DNA of 64,000 nt from Paenibacillus sp. FSL R5-0912 (GCF_000758605.1 NZ_CP009282.1:7130001-7194000), one strand, 5' to 3'; positions 52,260-61,911 are shown, numbered from the stretch's first letter. Numbers and translations: made by a program. Notes: a model not told the origin generated them from the sequence alone.

Positions 52260-53018
52260 TTACTGGTCTTTTGTCACTTTATCTTTCTCTCGTACCACTT
52301 TTACTGCAAATTTCGGCAGCGCAAGCATTCTTTTGTAACGTGTAGGTTCTTTAATCAGCCGGTATAACCATTCCGCCCTCAATTTCTGGAAGACTTTGGG
52401 AGCACGGCGGCTCTTACCTGAGATTACATCAAAGCTTCCGCCGACACCCATCATAACCGGAATCTGCAGCCGGGACTTGTATTTAGCAATCCACGGCTCC
52501 TGGCTGTCTGCCCCTCTGGCAACGAAGAGCAGGTCAGGCTTAGCTTCGAGAATTCCAGCGAGAATCTGCTCATCCTCATCCGGACCAAAGTACCCGTCAT
52601 GATAGCCTGCAATGACTATGCCGGGATATCCAGTTTGTAACCTAGAAGTCGTCTCGCGAATCACCTCGGGGGTTGAGCCCAGTAAATATACTCTCCAGTT
52701 GTAGCTTTCACCCTGGCGCAATAATTCATGTAAAAGATCAAAACCTGCTACACGCTCAGCAACTGGCTCTTTGCAGTAATCTGCTGCCCACACTACACCA
52801 GTCCCGTCGGGAACTACAAGCTCTGCTGATTTCATAATCTCCATATACGACGGATTCTCGAGGGCAGCCATGACCATGATCGGGTTAGCGGTAATGACCT
52901 GGTGTGGAACACGATTATGAACCGCCTCCGTCAAATAAGAAACCGTTGTCTTCATATCAACCTTGGATACTCGGATGCCGAAAATCGGCACTGTAGGTAT
53001 CGCGCTATCTGCTTTCAC
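52260..53018 (-). CDS. tagA: WecG/TagA/CpsF family glycosyltransferase
   Basis: Adds the second sugar (ManNAc in characterised TagA) to the undecaprenyl-linked GlcNAc made by TagO. 252 residues, GT26 family: TANPIMVMAA near residue 43, catalytic Asp in VVPDGTGVVWAA near 70, YLLGSTPEVI near 110, and GGSFDVISGKSRRAP near 192. The GTG start follows AAGGA by 10 nt and lies 7 bp after the csaB stop, so the two genes form an operon. Confidence 0.92.
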   Translation of the reverse strand: MKADSAIPTVPIFGIRVSKVDMKTTVSYLTEAVHNRVPHQVITANPIMVMAALENPSYMEIMKSAELVVPDGTGVVWAADYCKEPVAERVAGFDLLHELLRQGESYNWRVYLLGSTPEVIRETTSRLQTGYPGIVIAGYHDGYFGPDEDEQILAGILEAKPDLLFVARGADSQEPWIAKYKSRLQIPVMMGVGGSFDVISGKSRRAPKVFQKLRAEWLYRLIKEPTRYKRMLALPKFAVKVVREKDKVTKDQ

Positions 53019-53025
53019 TTGTCAC

Positions 53026-54201
53026 TCATCCTTTACGGCGGAAATATTGGGCAACTTGCCGGGCCGGAGCCTCAGCTTCTTCAACCAGCGAAGCAATCAG
53101 CGGTTCACGCTCACGCTTCCATGCCTCTCCTGATTTCAGCAGTTCCAGAAGTCCCACTGTAACCATATCACCTTCCAGCGTAGCTGTGGAACCTACCGGC
53201 CGGCACCCGATTCGTTTAAGGAAATGGTCGATCTTCGGATCATAGGAGACTCCCATCAGCGGAACCCGTCTTCCGGCAGCATAGATCAGGCTGTGAAGCC
53301 GCATGCCAATCAGCGCCTGGCACTGTCCTACTTCACGCAGCATCTGCTGCGGATGGAGCGCATCCTCGCAAATACTGACGGCACCCCCATACTCCTCTAC
53401 ACCTTGTCCCAGCTTCTGCATGACATAACGTGAAGCCTCATTGTCCGCAGAATGATGGAACGGCAGAAAACGTAAATGAAGCGGCAGCTCTGCTGATGCC
53501 TTCACCAGTCCTTCAGCCAATGCATCCAGCTCTTTGCGCGACTGCTCCCAGAATCGGACGGAGATGCCTACGGTATAAGGCGCTGTCTGCAGAATAGAGT
53601 TATCTGAATCATGTACATGCGCATTCCCCCTACCCGGCTCATGTGTTTCTGTACGTGCATCTTCCGGGAGCGTCAGGCCCATAACCGGATCAGGGACCAC
53701 ATCTATTTTGCTCGTATCCAGACCCATAGACTGCAGCAGCAGGCGGGACTGCTCGTCCCGCACGGATACATAAGCACATTTACGGAAAACCGATTTGATC
53801 AGGGGATGAAACAGCTTGCGGTTCACCGGTCCGACTCCCTGGGCATAGATGAAGGTTGGCTTGCCCATCCATTGGGCCAGCTTAAGGATGGCCAGATAGT
53901 ACGGAATGGTCTTGCTGCTTGTTACATCCTGTAGCAGACTGCCCCCGCCGCTTATCAGCCCGGAACTCTCTGATATTGCCTTCCGCACTTCTCCCAGCTT
54001 CATCCGGTGCACGGATTCGACGCCGTAAGTAACGGTTGTCCATTCCGGATCAATGGAGAGCACCACGGGGGTCAGCGTTATTCCAGCAGCCTCAGACTGC
54101 TTACGGAGTGCGTTCAGAATGGACTGTAGAACCGCCTCGTCTCCGCTGTTGCGGAATCCGTAATAACCCGAGATTATAATTTTTTGAGCAGCGGCGACCA
54201 T
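53026..54201 (-). CDS. csaB: Polysaccharide pyruvyl transferase CsaB
   Basis: Adds ketal-linked pyruvate to the secondary wall polysaccharide, making the ligand recognised by SLH domains. 391 residues with IISGYYGFRNSGDEAVL near the N-terminus, ISGGGSLLQDVTSSKTIPYY near residue 93 and MRLHSLIYAAGRRVPLMGVSY near 300. The ATG giving MVAAAQK is favoured by GGAAGGGTG 9 nt upstream. It overlaps the DUF5693 gene by 28 bp. A start ten codons earlier is possible. Confidence 0.93.
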   Translation of the reverse strand: MVAAAQKIIISGYYGFRNSGDEAVLQSILNALRKQSEAAGITLTPVVLSIDPEWTTVTYGVESVHRMKLGEVRKAISESSGLISGGGSLLQDVTSSKTIPYYLAILKLAQWMGKPTFIYAQGVGPVNRKLFHPLIKSVFRKCAYVSVRDEQSRLLLQSMGLDTSKIDVVPDPVMGLTLPEDARTETHEPGRGNAHVHDSDNSILQTAPYTVGISVRFWEQSRKELDALAEGLVKASAELPLHLRFLPFHHSADNEASRYVMQKLGQGVEEYGGAVSICEDALHPQQMLREVGQCQALIGMRLHSLIYAAGRRVPLMGVSYDPKIDHFLKRIGCRPVGSTATLEGDMVTVGLLELLKSGEAWKREREPLIASLVEEAEAPARQVAQYFRRKG

Positions 54202-56213
54202 CGTTTCCAACACCCTTCCGCAATCTGCCATACCCCTATAGCGATAATGCCGATGATAAGACCGAGTCCCAGACCCAGAAGGCCGCGGACCAGCGAGATC
54301 AGAACCGGCGAATGAATATGGGCAAAGGTATCTACCATGGACAACTGGCCGATAACTGCAATAATCATGATAAAAGCAGCATTCCGGTATTTATAGGCCA
54401 TGAATGCGCCAAGGATAAAGAGCGGATGTGCCAGCAGGAACTCTTTGTTACGCGGTCTTACACCGACTGTGTTCTCTAGGAAGGTGCGGAACGACATTTC
54501 GAGTGAGCTTACACTACCACTGTTGCCTGTACGGCTTAAATAGTACATCCCCAGAATCCCCAGTACGCCGGCAACAATTACCATTGCGAGGGTGATCGGC
54601 GTCCGCAGCAGCTTCCCGGTCTTGTTGAAGGCAAACTCCCCACGGTATAAAAGCACATATAGCGCAGTGAGTCCAATTGGTGCTAAATGAAGCAGACTTA
54701 CGCCGCGGAACTGATTGAGCACCAGGGCATAGGTGACATTATTCAAGAGCGCAATTACAAAGGGTACTGCACTAAACGAGATAAGCGCTGTTTTGACGTA
54801 AAGAACCAGACTATGCGTCAGCCTGCGGCGCGGGCCCATCACAGCAAAGGTCAAGGGATTGGCACGCAACGGCGGTCCCATTTCATTAATCTTGCGGACA
54901 GCCAGCACCATAGCCACGGTAGGCGCACTTATAGCCACTGCAAGCGCGAGTGCCTGTTCAAATAACGCCGGCTTCAGAACCATGAGTCCTGCACTCCCCA
55001 GCAGCCCCAGCACCCATGCAGGCAGTGTAAGCCAAGGAACAAAGTAGGAAACCAGGAGTGCAACCATGGCTACAGCTCCGATTACCGCAATTAATTTGAA
55101 ATAACGCTGGAAAGAGGAATCCACCACGTCAAACGCAGTAGCTTGTCCCATTTCAAAACCGTTAGCTTCAATTTTTGCAACCGCACCATCAGGACCGCTA
55201 AGGCTCGTAACCAGATTGTCGAGCGTATCGGTAACCTGTGCCTTGGATGTATCCCGTGAAGGAATCGTATTGAGATAGATCATCCGGATGTTACGGTCTT
55301 TCGTAGCCAGTGCAAAGCGGTCGGCAATCACTTCTGTGGACAGGCCGGAATCAGCCTCACTGAGCGAGTACAGCCGCGTCACGTTATAGTCCAGCAAATA
55401 GGCCAGTTTGGTGAAGCCTTTTTGCTGTACCTTAATATTCTCAATGGCTGCAATCCCCATCCCGCGTTCCTTCAGCAGATCAGCGAATGCAGTGATACTG
55501 GCCAGATCGGCATCATCGGAGTAGCCTTTAACAGACTCGCCTTCGAACAGCAGACGTTTGACTCCAAGCTCCGCGTAACGGTCCAGCAGACTCTTAACGG
55601 CTTCCTGATTATACGCCAGCGAATCCACAAGGCGCGGCACAATATTGAAGCCTTTCTCATGCAGCATCTCCAGTGTGGACGGATCCGGCTGCAGCGGCTT
55701 GAGCGTTGCATTCTCCAGGGGAGTTTTGATAATCAGGCCCTGTTGTCCGCGGTAGGTCCATTCTTCTGTTGCAATATCCAAGCCGGCAAATGCATCCCGG
55801 ATGATCGGTGAGAGCGTTCCACTGTTCTTCGCACTGGTAAAGAGGACATATGTATAGTTCTCATTCTCAGGAATTACAGTATCGGTCAGATTAGCGATAT
55901 CAGCCGCTCCCCACAGCATCAGGCGGCGGGCCTTGCGGAAATCCTCCAATGTGCTTTCGTATATTGCCATACTCTGAACACCGGCAGACTTCAGCCGGTC
56001 GAGCTGCTCGGAGATATAATCCTGCGGATTCCCCCGGTAGCTGGCTACTTCGACCAGATCACGGTAATCAAAGACAAATTCAACCGTTTTGGAAGACTTC
56101 TCCGTCTGAAGACGGTCATACACAACCGGGAGAGCAGCAAGCAGGCCAATCACCACGATAATCCACAACCATTTGCGCGAAGCTATATTCCAGCGTTGCC
56201 ATTTCTGTTGCAC
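54174..56213 (-). CDS. DUF5693 family membrane protein
   Basis: 679 residues. One N-terminal membrane segment (WLWIIVVIGLLAALPVVYDR), a large outside domain of about 320 residues with the family stretch VEVASYRGNPQDYISEQLDR and several TIM-barrel-like repeats, then about ten membrane segments. The GTG start lies 8 nt after GGAGG. An ATG 13 codons upstream has no ribosome site. It overlaps csaB, so it probably works with CsaB, for instance in export or modification of the wall polymer (inference; no biochemical role is known to me). Confidence 0.87.
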   Translation of the reverse strand: MQQKWQRWNIASRKWLWIIVVIGLLAALPVVYDRLQTEKSSKTVEFVFDYRDLVEVASYRGNPQDYISEQLDRLKSAGVQSMAIYESTLEDFRKARRLMLWGAADIANLTDTVIPENENYTYVLFTSAKNSGTLSPIIRDAFAGLDIATEEWTYRGQQGLIIKTPLENATLKPLQPDPSTLEMLHEKGFNIVPRLVDSLAYNQEAVKSLLDRYAELGVKRLLFEGESVKGYSDDADLASITAFADLLKERGMGIAAIENIKVQQKGFTKLAYLLDYNVTRLYSLSEADSGLSTEVIADRFALATKDRNIRMIYLNTIPSRDTSKAQVTDTLDNLVTSLSGPDGAVAKIEANGFEMGQATAFDVVDSSFQRYFKLIAVIGAVAMVALLVSYFVPWLTLPAWVLGLLGSAGLMVLKPALFEQALALAVAISAPTVAMVLAVRKINEMGPPLRANPLTFAVMGPRRRLTHSLVLYVKTALISFSAVPFVIALLNNVTYALVLNQFRGVSLLHLAPIGLTALYVLLYRGEFAFNKTGKLLRTPITLAMVIVAGVLGILGMYYLSRTGNSGSVSSLEMSFRTFLENTVGVRPRNKEFLLAHPLFILGAFMAYKYRNAAFIMIIAVIGQLSMVDTFAHIHSPVLISLVRGLLGLGLGLIIGIIAIGVWQIAEGCWKRWSPLLKKL

Positions 56214-56295
56214 CAAAAGTACCTCCTCTTTCCCTTTAAAGCTTAGTGCCATTCCGTCAAAATAAGCTCAAACACTCTTGCTGTGGTCAAATTTA

Positions 56296-56339
56296 AGCGG
56301 AAACGGATGTCCCTATACCAGGAGCAGCTCCGTTTCCGC
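56296..56339 (-). terminator. Hairpin after pgcA, probable terminator
   Basis: GCGGAAACGGA and TCCGTTTCCGC are perfect 11-bp arms with a 22-base loop, followed by TTAAATTTG. The weak T-run makes efficiency doubtful. Confidence 0.5.
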
Positions 56340-56360
56340 AGGCATGTTCTATATTTAGTA

Positions 56361-58079
56361 TTATTTCCCGTCTACACGGGCCATAACCTGATTAGTCAAT
56401 TCAGCCACTTTGTCTTTGGCATTCTGAAGCGATTCGCCAACGACGGCAAAATAAACCTTGATCTTCGGCTCGGTGCCGGAAGGACGCAGGCAGAACCATG
56501 AGCCGTCGGAGAGCAGATATTTCAGCACATTCTCCTTAGGCAGACCGTTCAGTCCGAGTGAATAGTCGAGTACCTCTGTAACTGAGGCTCCGGCAATTTC
56601 ATGCGGCGGGCTGGTGCGCCAGTCATTCATGATTCCCTGAATCTGTGCTACACCGTCTTTACCTTTAAGGGTGCGCGATTCGAGGCTCTCGAGGAAGTAG
56701 CCGAATTGTGCATACAACTCCTGAAGCACATCGTACAGCGTCTTGCCCTGGGCTTTGTAATAAGCCCCTGCTTCAGCGATTAGCATCGCAGCCAGGACAG
56801 CATCCTTGTCACGGGCATAATTGCCGGCCAGGTAACCATAGCTCTCTTCATATCCGAAAAGATAAGTGTATTCGCCGGACTGCTCGAATTGGTTCATCTT
56901 CTCGCCGATATATTTAAATCCTGTCAGCGTGTTGAACACAGTAGCTCCGTAATGGCTGGCTACAGCCGCTCCCATCTCACTGGTCACAATAGTTTTAACT
57001 ACCGCACCATTGCTTGGCAGCTTGCCTTGCTCCTGCAGGCGGCTCAAATAATAATGAATCATGAGGGCGCCCGACTGATTACCGGACAAGACCACAAACT
57101 TGCCTTCATTGTCCCGCACAACCGCGCCCATACGGTCTGCATCGGGGTCTGTACCAATTAACAGATCGGCATTCAGTTCTTCACCCAGCTTCATAGCCAA
57201 GGTGAAGGCTTCACGCTCTTCCGGGTTCGGGGATTTCACCGTGGAGAATTCTGAATCCGGCTGTTCCTGCTCGGGCACCACATGTACCTGGGTGAATCCG
57301 ATCTTCTCAAGTACACGGCGGACCGGAAGATTGCCTGTCCCATGCAGCGGTGTGTAGACAATCGAGAAATCACGGCCAAGCGTAGAAGCAATCTCTTCAC
57401 GGCCGACACTGACTGCGGCTACTGTATCCGTAAACGCTTCATCCTCAGCTTCACCCAGCCAGTGCAGCAAGCCTGCACTCTCTGCGGCTTCACGGGAAAT
57501 ACGCTTTACGCCGTTAAAGGAGTCTACTTGCAAAATATTGGCAATTACCTTCTCCGCTTCGTCAGGCACCAGCTGTCCGCCTTCTGCGTTATACACTTTG
57601 TACCCGTTGTACTCAGGCGGATTATGACTTGCAGTAATTACAATGCCTCCTGAGGCCTTCAGATGGCGAACTGCAAAGGACAGCTGCGGTGTGGACCGCA
57701 AGGATGGGAACAGATGTGTCTCAATTCCGTTGCCGGCCAGCACAAGTGCAGCTTCCAGCGTGAATTCCGGCGAAAAGCGGCGGGAATCGTGGGCAATGAC
57801 CACGGAAGGACGTCCTTCTCCTGTATGCTGTCCCAGAATATAATTAGCGAAGCCTTGTGTCGCTCTGCCTACGGTATATCGGTTAATCCGATTGCTGCCG
57901 GCGCCGATCACTCCGCGCAAACCACCTGTCCCGAATTCAAGGTCTCTATAGAAACGTTCCTCCAGTTCCTTCGGCTCATCCGCAAGAGCCTTCAGCTCTG
58001 CCTTGGTGCTCTCGTCAACGGAAGGGTCCTGCAGCCAGCGTGTTAAGGTTTCTGCGGCCTTTGGGCTTAATCCAGTCAT
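56361..58079 (-). CDS. pgcA: Alpha-phosphoglucomutase/phosphomannomutase
   Basis: Interconverts glucose-6-P and glucose-1-P, feeding UDP-glucose for wall polymers and glycolipids. 572 residues, four-domain hexose-phosphate mutase. Phosphoserine Ser151 in ITASHNPPEYNGYK, metal loop DPDADRMG near residue 315, sugar loop GYEESYGYL near 405, and phosphate loop RPSGTEPKIKVYF near 540. Lies between fabZ and the csaB group. Confidence 0.94.
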   Translation of the reverse strand: MTGLSPKAAETLTRWLQDPSVDESTKAELKALADEPKELEERFYRDLEFGTGGLRGVIGAGSNRINRYTVGRATQGFANYILGQHTGEGRPSVVIAHDSRRFSPEFTLEAALVLAGNGIETHLFPSLRSTPQLSFAVRHLKASGGIVITASHNPPEYNGYKVYNAEGGQLVPDEAEKVIANILQVDSFNGVKRISREAAESAGLLHWLGEAEDEAFTDTVAAVSVGREEIASTLGRDFSIVYTPLHGTGNLPVRRVLEKIGFTQVHVVPEQEQPDSEFSTVKSPNPEEREAFTLAMKLGEELNADLLIGTDPDADRMGAVVRDNEGKFVVLSGNQSGALMIHYYLSRLQEQGKLPSNGAVVKTIVTSEMGAAVASHYGATVFNTLTGFKYIGEKMNQFEQSGEYTYLFGYEESYGYLAGNYARDKDAVLAAMLIAEAGAYYKAQGKTLYDVLQELYAQFGYFLESLESRTLKGKDGVAQIQGIMNDWRTSPPHEIAGASVTEVLDYSLGLNGLPKENVLKYLLSDGSWFCLRPSGTEPKIKVYFAVVGESLQNAKDKVAELTNQVMARVDGK

Positions 58080-58126
58080 GTGAATCTCTCCTTCTCCATC
58101 TATAATTTATAATTTTATAACAGGAA

Positions 58127-58549
58127 CTAGCTGAGTGCGAACATAATTTCCCCGGAAGCCACAATCTTGCCTTCCACTTTAGCGGTAGCTTGGCCTTTGC
58201 CGATGCTGCCTTTAAGCCGGGTAATCTCCACCTCAAGCACAAGGGTATCGCCAGGTACGACCTGGCCACGGAAACGGAAGCCGTCGAGGCCGGCCAGGAA
58301 GCCGATTTTACCGCGGTTTGCTTCCAGCCCCAGTATAGCTACTGCGCCCACCTGAGCCAGCGCTTCCGTGATTAGCACACCCGGCATTACCGGATATCCC
58401 GGAAAATGTCCGGTGAAAAACGGTTCATTCACCGTCACATTTTTGATGCCGACAGCCCGTTTGCCCATTTCTATTTCAGTGATTTTGTCCACCAGCAGAA
58501 ATGGGGGCCGGTGGGGGATGATTTCTTGAATTTGATTGATATCCAGCAT
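58127..58549 (-). CDS. fabZ: 3-hydroxyacyl-ACP dehydratase FabZ
   Basis: Dehydrates beta-hydroxyacyl-ACP in fatty-acid synthesis. 140 residues, hot-dog fold. IPHRPPFLLVD near residue 11 and the catalytic His48 and Glu62 in TGHFPGYPVMPGVLITEALA. The ATG giving MLDINQIQEI lies 11 nt after GGGAG. A TTG three codons earlier is not favoured. Confidence 0.96.
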   Translation of the reverse strand: MLDINQIQEIIPHRPPFLLVDKITEIEMGKRAVGIKNVTVNEPFFTGHFPGYPVMPGVLITEALAQVGAVAILGLEANRGKIGFLAGLDGFRFRGQVVPGDTLVLEVEITRLKGSIGKGQATAKVEGKIVASGEIMFALS

Positions 58550-58705
58550 GATCAGCAAAGCTCCCTTCGGATGTAACCGCGTCTATAAAACCTCCGCCTA
58601 CAACAGCGCTTTTGTTTTATTCTTCACCGCCCTGCATAAATATGGGCAGCTTCGGCAAAAACTATAACTATCCTTCACCACCTGCAGCAGTGGAGGTTAA
58701 GATAA

Positions 58706-58753
58706 GGGGCTTTCTCCACCGCACGCGGCAGCATGGCGGAGAGGGCCCTTTTT
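58706..58753 (+). terminator. Plus-strand terminator-like hairpin
   Basis: GGGGC-TTTCTCC-ACC can pair with GGC-GGAGA-GGGCCC, followed by five T residues on the plus strand. No plus-strand gene is seen, so it could end a small RNA or be chance. The rest of the 305-bp gap (58550-58854) holds nothing else recognisable. Confidence 0.4.
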
Positions 58754-58794
58754 GGCGCTCTTAGGGCACGCCATCATTATACATTTTTCAGTAT

Positions 58795-58826
58795 AAAAAA
58801 GAAAACTCCCCTGCACAACAAGGGAG
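58795..58826 (-). terminator. Terminator after the EpuA-like gene
   Basis: CTCCCTTG pairs with CAGGGGAG (one G-T pair) around TTGTG, followed by TTTTCTTTTTT. Confidence 0.82.
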
Positions 58827-58854
58827 CTTCCGAAATCCTATATTTAGGAATTAT

Positions 58855-59088
58855 TTATGGTGCAAACACCAAATCATATACATGCTTCCAGGTGCTCCAG
58901 AGGAGCACATCGCTAAATTCTTTTTGGCCGAGAATCACGTAACCGACGACCAGGCCGCCTCCAAGCGCGGCAACAAGCAGCAGGGGAATCAGGAACCACT
59001 GGATAATGGTCCATGCCGAAATTCCGCGCCGCCTTACCGGCTGCTGCTGTTGTTCTTCTTCCGGTTTGTTGATCTTCTCACGACTCAT
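58855..59088 (-). CDS. Small EpuA-like membrane protein
   Basis: 77 residues: a Gln-rich cytoplasmic start (EEEQQQQPVRRRG), one membrane segment (WFLIPLLLVAALGGGLVVGYVI) and the conserved tail FSDVLLWSTWKHVYDLV. Small proteins of this type are often labelled as an RNA polymerase beta-related subunit, but the evidence for that is weak. It lies 9 bp after flhP and is probably cotranscribed with it. Confidence 0.8.
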   Translation of the reverse strand: MSREKINKPEEEQQQQPVRRRGISAWTIIQWFLIPLLLVAALGGGLVVGYVILGQKEFSDVLLWSTWKHVYDLVFAP

Positions 59089-59097
59089 TCCGTCACC

Positions 59098-59919
59098 TCA
59101 CGCACGCATGTTATTAGCCAGGCCCAGCATCTGGTCACTGGAGGACAACGCCCGGGCAGCAAGCTGATAGGTGCGCTGAATCTGCATCATCTCGGTCATT
59201 TCCTTACTTAGATCCACGTTGGATGACTCCAGATATCCGGTACGTACGCCTACATCCTTCGCCTCACCTGCGGCTCTTTGCACAAACGCCTGCTGTGCAG
59301 TCACACCATCGGCAAGTGTATAGAAGTTGCCGTCCACAGCCCGCAGAGCCTTCTTGCTCAGCGGCTCTACAATCATAATTGTGCCCGCTATAATAGCAGG
59401 ATCATTCTCACCGGTCTTGGTAAGTACCCGGCCGCTCTCGTCAATAGCAGCACTAACATTGGCCGGCACTGTGAGCGGATTCCCGTCTGTGTTCAGCACA
59501 GGGTTACCGGTATTATCTACAAGCATCATATTGTCAGGATTCGCGGTATCCGGGGTGAAATGGAAATCACCCTGACGGGTATACGCAGTAGCTCCGTTGA
59601 CCTGAACTCCGAACAATCCATTACCCTGAAGCGCCAGATCCGTTGGATTCCCCGTTTCCTGAAGAGTGCCCTCTTCCCAGTTGCTTGTAACCGAAGGCAC
59701 ACGGACCCCAAAGCCGATGTTGAAGCCCAAAGGCATACTGCGGCCAGGCTGGTCATAGTCCTTAGATTGCTGCTGCACACGTGTGAGCACGTCCTCGAAA
59801 GAGCCTTCTTTGCTCTTATAGCCGTTTGTGTTCATATTGGCAATGTTATCCGCTATGATATCCAGCCGCTGCTGCAGGCTGGACATGGACACAGCGGCAC
59901 CGATTGTCGAGTTGTTCAC
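59098..59919 (-). CDS. flhP: Flagellar rod/hook-basal body protein FlhP
   Basis: Distal rod protein of the FlgG/FlgF family. 273 residues. N-terminal rod motif MSSLQQRLDIIADNIANMNT, flg_bbr centre with ALQGNGLFGVQVNG, and C-terminal SSNVDLSKEMTEMMQIQRTYQL. GGGAGG precedes the ATG. Paired with flhO, as in Bacillus subtilis downstream of mbl. Confidence 0.92.
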   Translation of the reverse strand: MNNSTIGAAVSMSSLQQRLDIIADNIANMNTNGYKSKEGSFEDVLTRVQQQSKDYDQPGRSMPLGFNIGFGVRVPSVTSNWEEGTLQETGNPTDLALQGNGLFGVQVNGATAYTRQGDFHFTPDTANPDNMMLVDNTGNPVLNTDGNPLTVPANVSAAIDESGRVLTKTGENDPAIIAGTIMIVEPLSKKALRAVDGNFYTLADGVTAQQAFVQRAAGEAKDVGVRTGYLESSNVDLSKEMTEMMQIQRTYQLAARALSSSDQMLGLANNMRA

Positions 59920-59987
59920 AGATCAAACCTCCCAAAAGCTTAATAACTTAAGAAGAAACCGGTTCACTTCATCAGTGCACCTGCAGC

Positions 59988-60866
59988 CTATACTCTGCCG
60001 ACATCATTAACAGCCTTCTGCAGGCTGCTGTCATAAAACTGGATTACCTTCTGATTCGCTTCATAAGCCCGGTAGGCGGCGTTCATATCCACCGTTACCT
60101 GAGTGGCATCCACATTAGAGTTCTCCAGATACCCCTGACGCAACTGCAAATTATCGGTTGCATTGGAGTAACGGATTTCTGCAGCCTCCGCGTCATCGGC
60201 ATGGAAAACGCCGTTCCCGTCACGTACCAGCTCCTGCGGTCTTGTAATTACACTGATCCCGATCCGGGTTCCTGAAGGCAGTCCGGTCGCATTGTTAATC
60301 AAGTTACCCTGCCCGTCCACTTTAAGGCTATCCTCAGGACCTGTCAATCTCAGCGGATTACCGTTACTGTCCAATACGCTGAATCCCCCGGAGCTAAGCA
60401 CCTCTCCAGTAGGTCCTACTGTAAAACTTCCGTTACGTGTATATAAATTGTTACCCTCATTATCCTGTACTGTAAAGAACGCCTGCGGACGGTAAGTTAC
60501 CTCGCCGTCAGGACTAATGTATTTACCTGAGCCGTCAAAAGCAAGATAAGTACCCGCATTATCCGGGTCCTCTACCTGTAAATCGGTTGACAGCGCGAAA
60601 TCTGCGTTTTTGCCGCTTTCGATGAGATCGCCCTGCAAATACTGGGAAACAGACTGTTCGGCAAAAACCCCTGTGTTAAGCCGGCCGACAGGCTTCGTAA
60701 CGCCACCGCTCATCGCCGAGATCAGCACATCGGGAAATGCATGACTGACGCTGTCGACCTGCTTGTACCCCGTAGTATTCAAATTGGCAATGTTCTGTGT
60801 CGCTGTATCATGTCTGCGCTGCTGTGTTACCATTCCTGCAGCCGCCGTATATAATCCTCTTAGCAT
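59988..60866 (-). CDS. flhO: Flagellar rod/hook-basal body protein FlhO
   Basis: FlgF/FlgG-type rod protein. 292 residues: MLRGLYTAAAGMVTQQRRHD and TQNIANLNTTGYKQVD at the N-terminus, ALSTDLQVED and FTVGPTGEVLSSGG in the middle, ENSNVDATQVTVDMNAAYRA at the C-terminus. Separated from mbl by 46 bp and from flhP by 68 bp; no terminator between. Confidence 0.92.
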   Translation of the reverse strand: MLRGLYTAAAGMVTQQRRHDTATQNIANLNTTGYKQVDSVSHAFPDVLISAMSGGVTKPVGRLNTGVFAEQSVSQYLQGDLIESGKNADFALSTDLQVEDPDNAGTYLAFDGSGKYISPDGEVTYRPQAFFTVQDNEGNNLYTRNGSFTVGPTGEVLSSGGFSVLDSNGNPLRLTGPEDSLKVDGQGNLINNATGLPSGTRIGISVITRPQELVRDGNGVFHADDAEAAEIRYSNATDNLQLRQGYLENSNVDATQVTVDMNAAYRAYEANQKVIQFYDSSLQKAVNDVGRV

Positions 60867-60912
60867 GAGGTCAGTCCCTTCCTGAATCTGCTGTTAACTT
60901 ATTATCGGCAGA

Positions 60913-61911
60913 CTAGAACTTTTTCTTAACAACCTTATCTAAATGGTCAAGCATAATCCCCGTCCCCTTAACAACACAGTGCATCGGATCTTCGGCAACC
61001 CAGACCGGAACATGCAGCTGTTCAGAGAGCAGCTCGTCCAATCCGTTAAGGAGTGCCCCGCCGCCGGTCAATACGACCCCGCGGTCAATAATATCTGCCG
61101 ACAGCTCCGGCGGTGTACGCTCCAGCACCGACTTGGCCGCAGCCACAATAGCGGAAACCGGATCCCACAGCGCTTCCTTAACCTCTCCGGATGTAATGGT
61201 CAGGGTCTGGGGAAGTCCGCTCACCATATCACGTCCGCGTATATCCAGCTCAGCCTTCATGCCGCCCGGGCGGACGGACCCGATAGTAACCTTGATATCC
61301 TCAGCTGTGCGTTCACCGATCAGGAGTTTATATTTCTGTTTGATATATCTTAAAATGGCCTCGTCGAACTTGTCCCCTGCGACCTTAATCGAAGAGGCGG
61401 TAACAACGTCGCCCATGGACAATACGGCTACATCCGTTGTACCCCCGCCAATATCGACGACCATATTTCCGCTTGGCTGATAAATATCCATCCCTGCTCC
61501 GATTGCCGCAGCTTTGGGTTCTTCTTCCATAAAAACTTCTTTGGCTCCACTGCGTTCCGCGGCTTCACGGATTGACTTCTGTTCAACGGATGTAATATTG
61601 GTGGGCGCGCAAATCAAAATACGGGGCCTTGAATACCAGGTCCGGCCCCCGACGCGGTCGATAAAATATTTCAGCATCATTTCTGTAATCGCAAAATCGG
61701 CAATGACTCCGTCCCGGAGCGGACGAATTGTAATTATGTTTCCAGGTGTGCGCCCAACCATCCGGCGGGCCTGTTCACCAACCGCAAGGACTCTCTTCGT
61801 ATCACTTTCAAGCGTGACCACGGAAGGTTCATCCAGAACGACTCCCCTTCCCTTGACATGAATGAGCACATTGGCTGTGCCGAGATCGATTCCGATATCC
61901 TTGCTAAGCAT
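60913..61911 (-). CDS. mbl: Cell-shape protein Mbl (MreB-like actin)
   Basis: Actin-like filament that guides lateral wall synthesis. 332 residues. DLGTANVLIHVKGRGVVLDE near the N-terminus (phosphate 1), VDIGGGTTDVAVLSMGDVV near residue 150 (phosphate 2) and VLTGGGALLNGLDELL near 285 (adenosine motif). Place between spoIIID and flhO matches Bacillus subtilis mbl rather than mreB. Confidence 0.96.
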   Translation of the reverse strand: MLSKDIGIDLGTANVLIHVKGRGVVLDEPSVVTLESDTKRVLAVGEQARRMVGRTPGNIITIRPLRDGVIADFAITEMMLKYFIDRVGGRTWYSRPRILICAPTNITSVEQKSIREAAERSGAKEVFMEEEPKAAAIGAGMDIYQPSGNMVVDIGGGTTDVAVLSMGDVVTASSIKVAGDKFDEAILRYIKQKYKLLIGERTAEDIKVTIGSVRPGGMKAELDIRGRDMVSGLPQTLTITSGEVKEALWDPVSAIVAAAKSVLERTPPELSADIIDRGVVLTGGGALLNGLDELLSEQLHVPVWVAEDPMHCVVKGTGIMLDHLDKVVKKKF

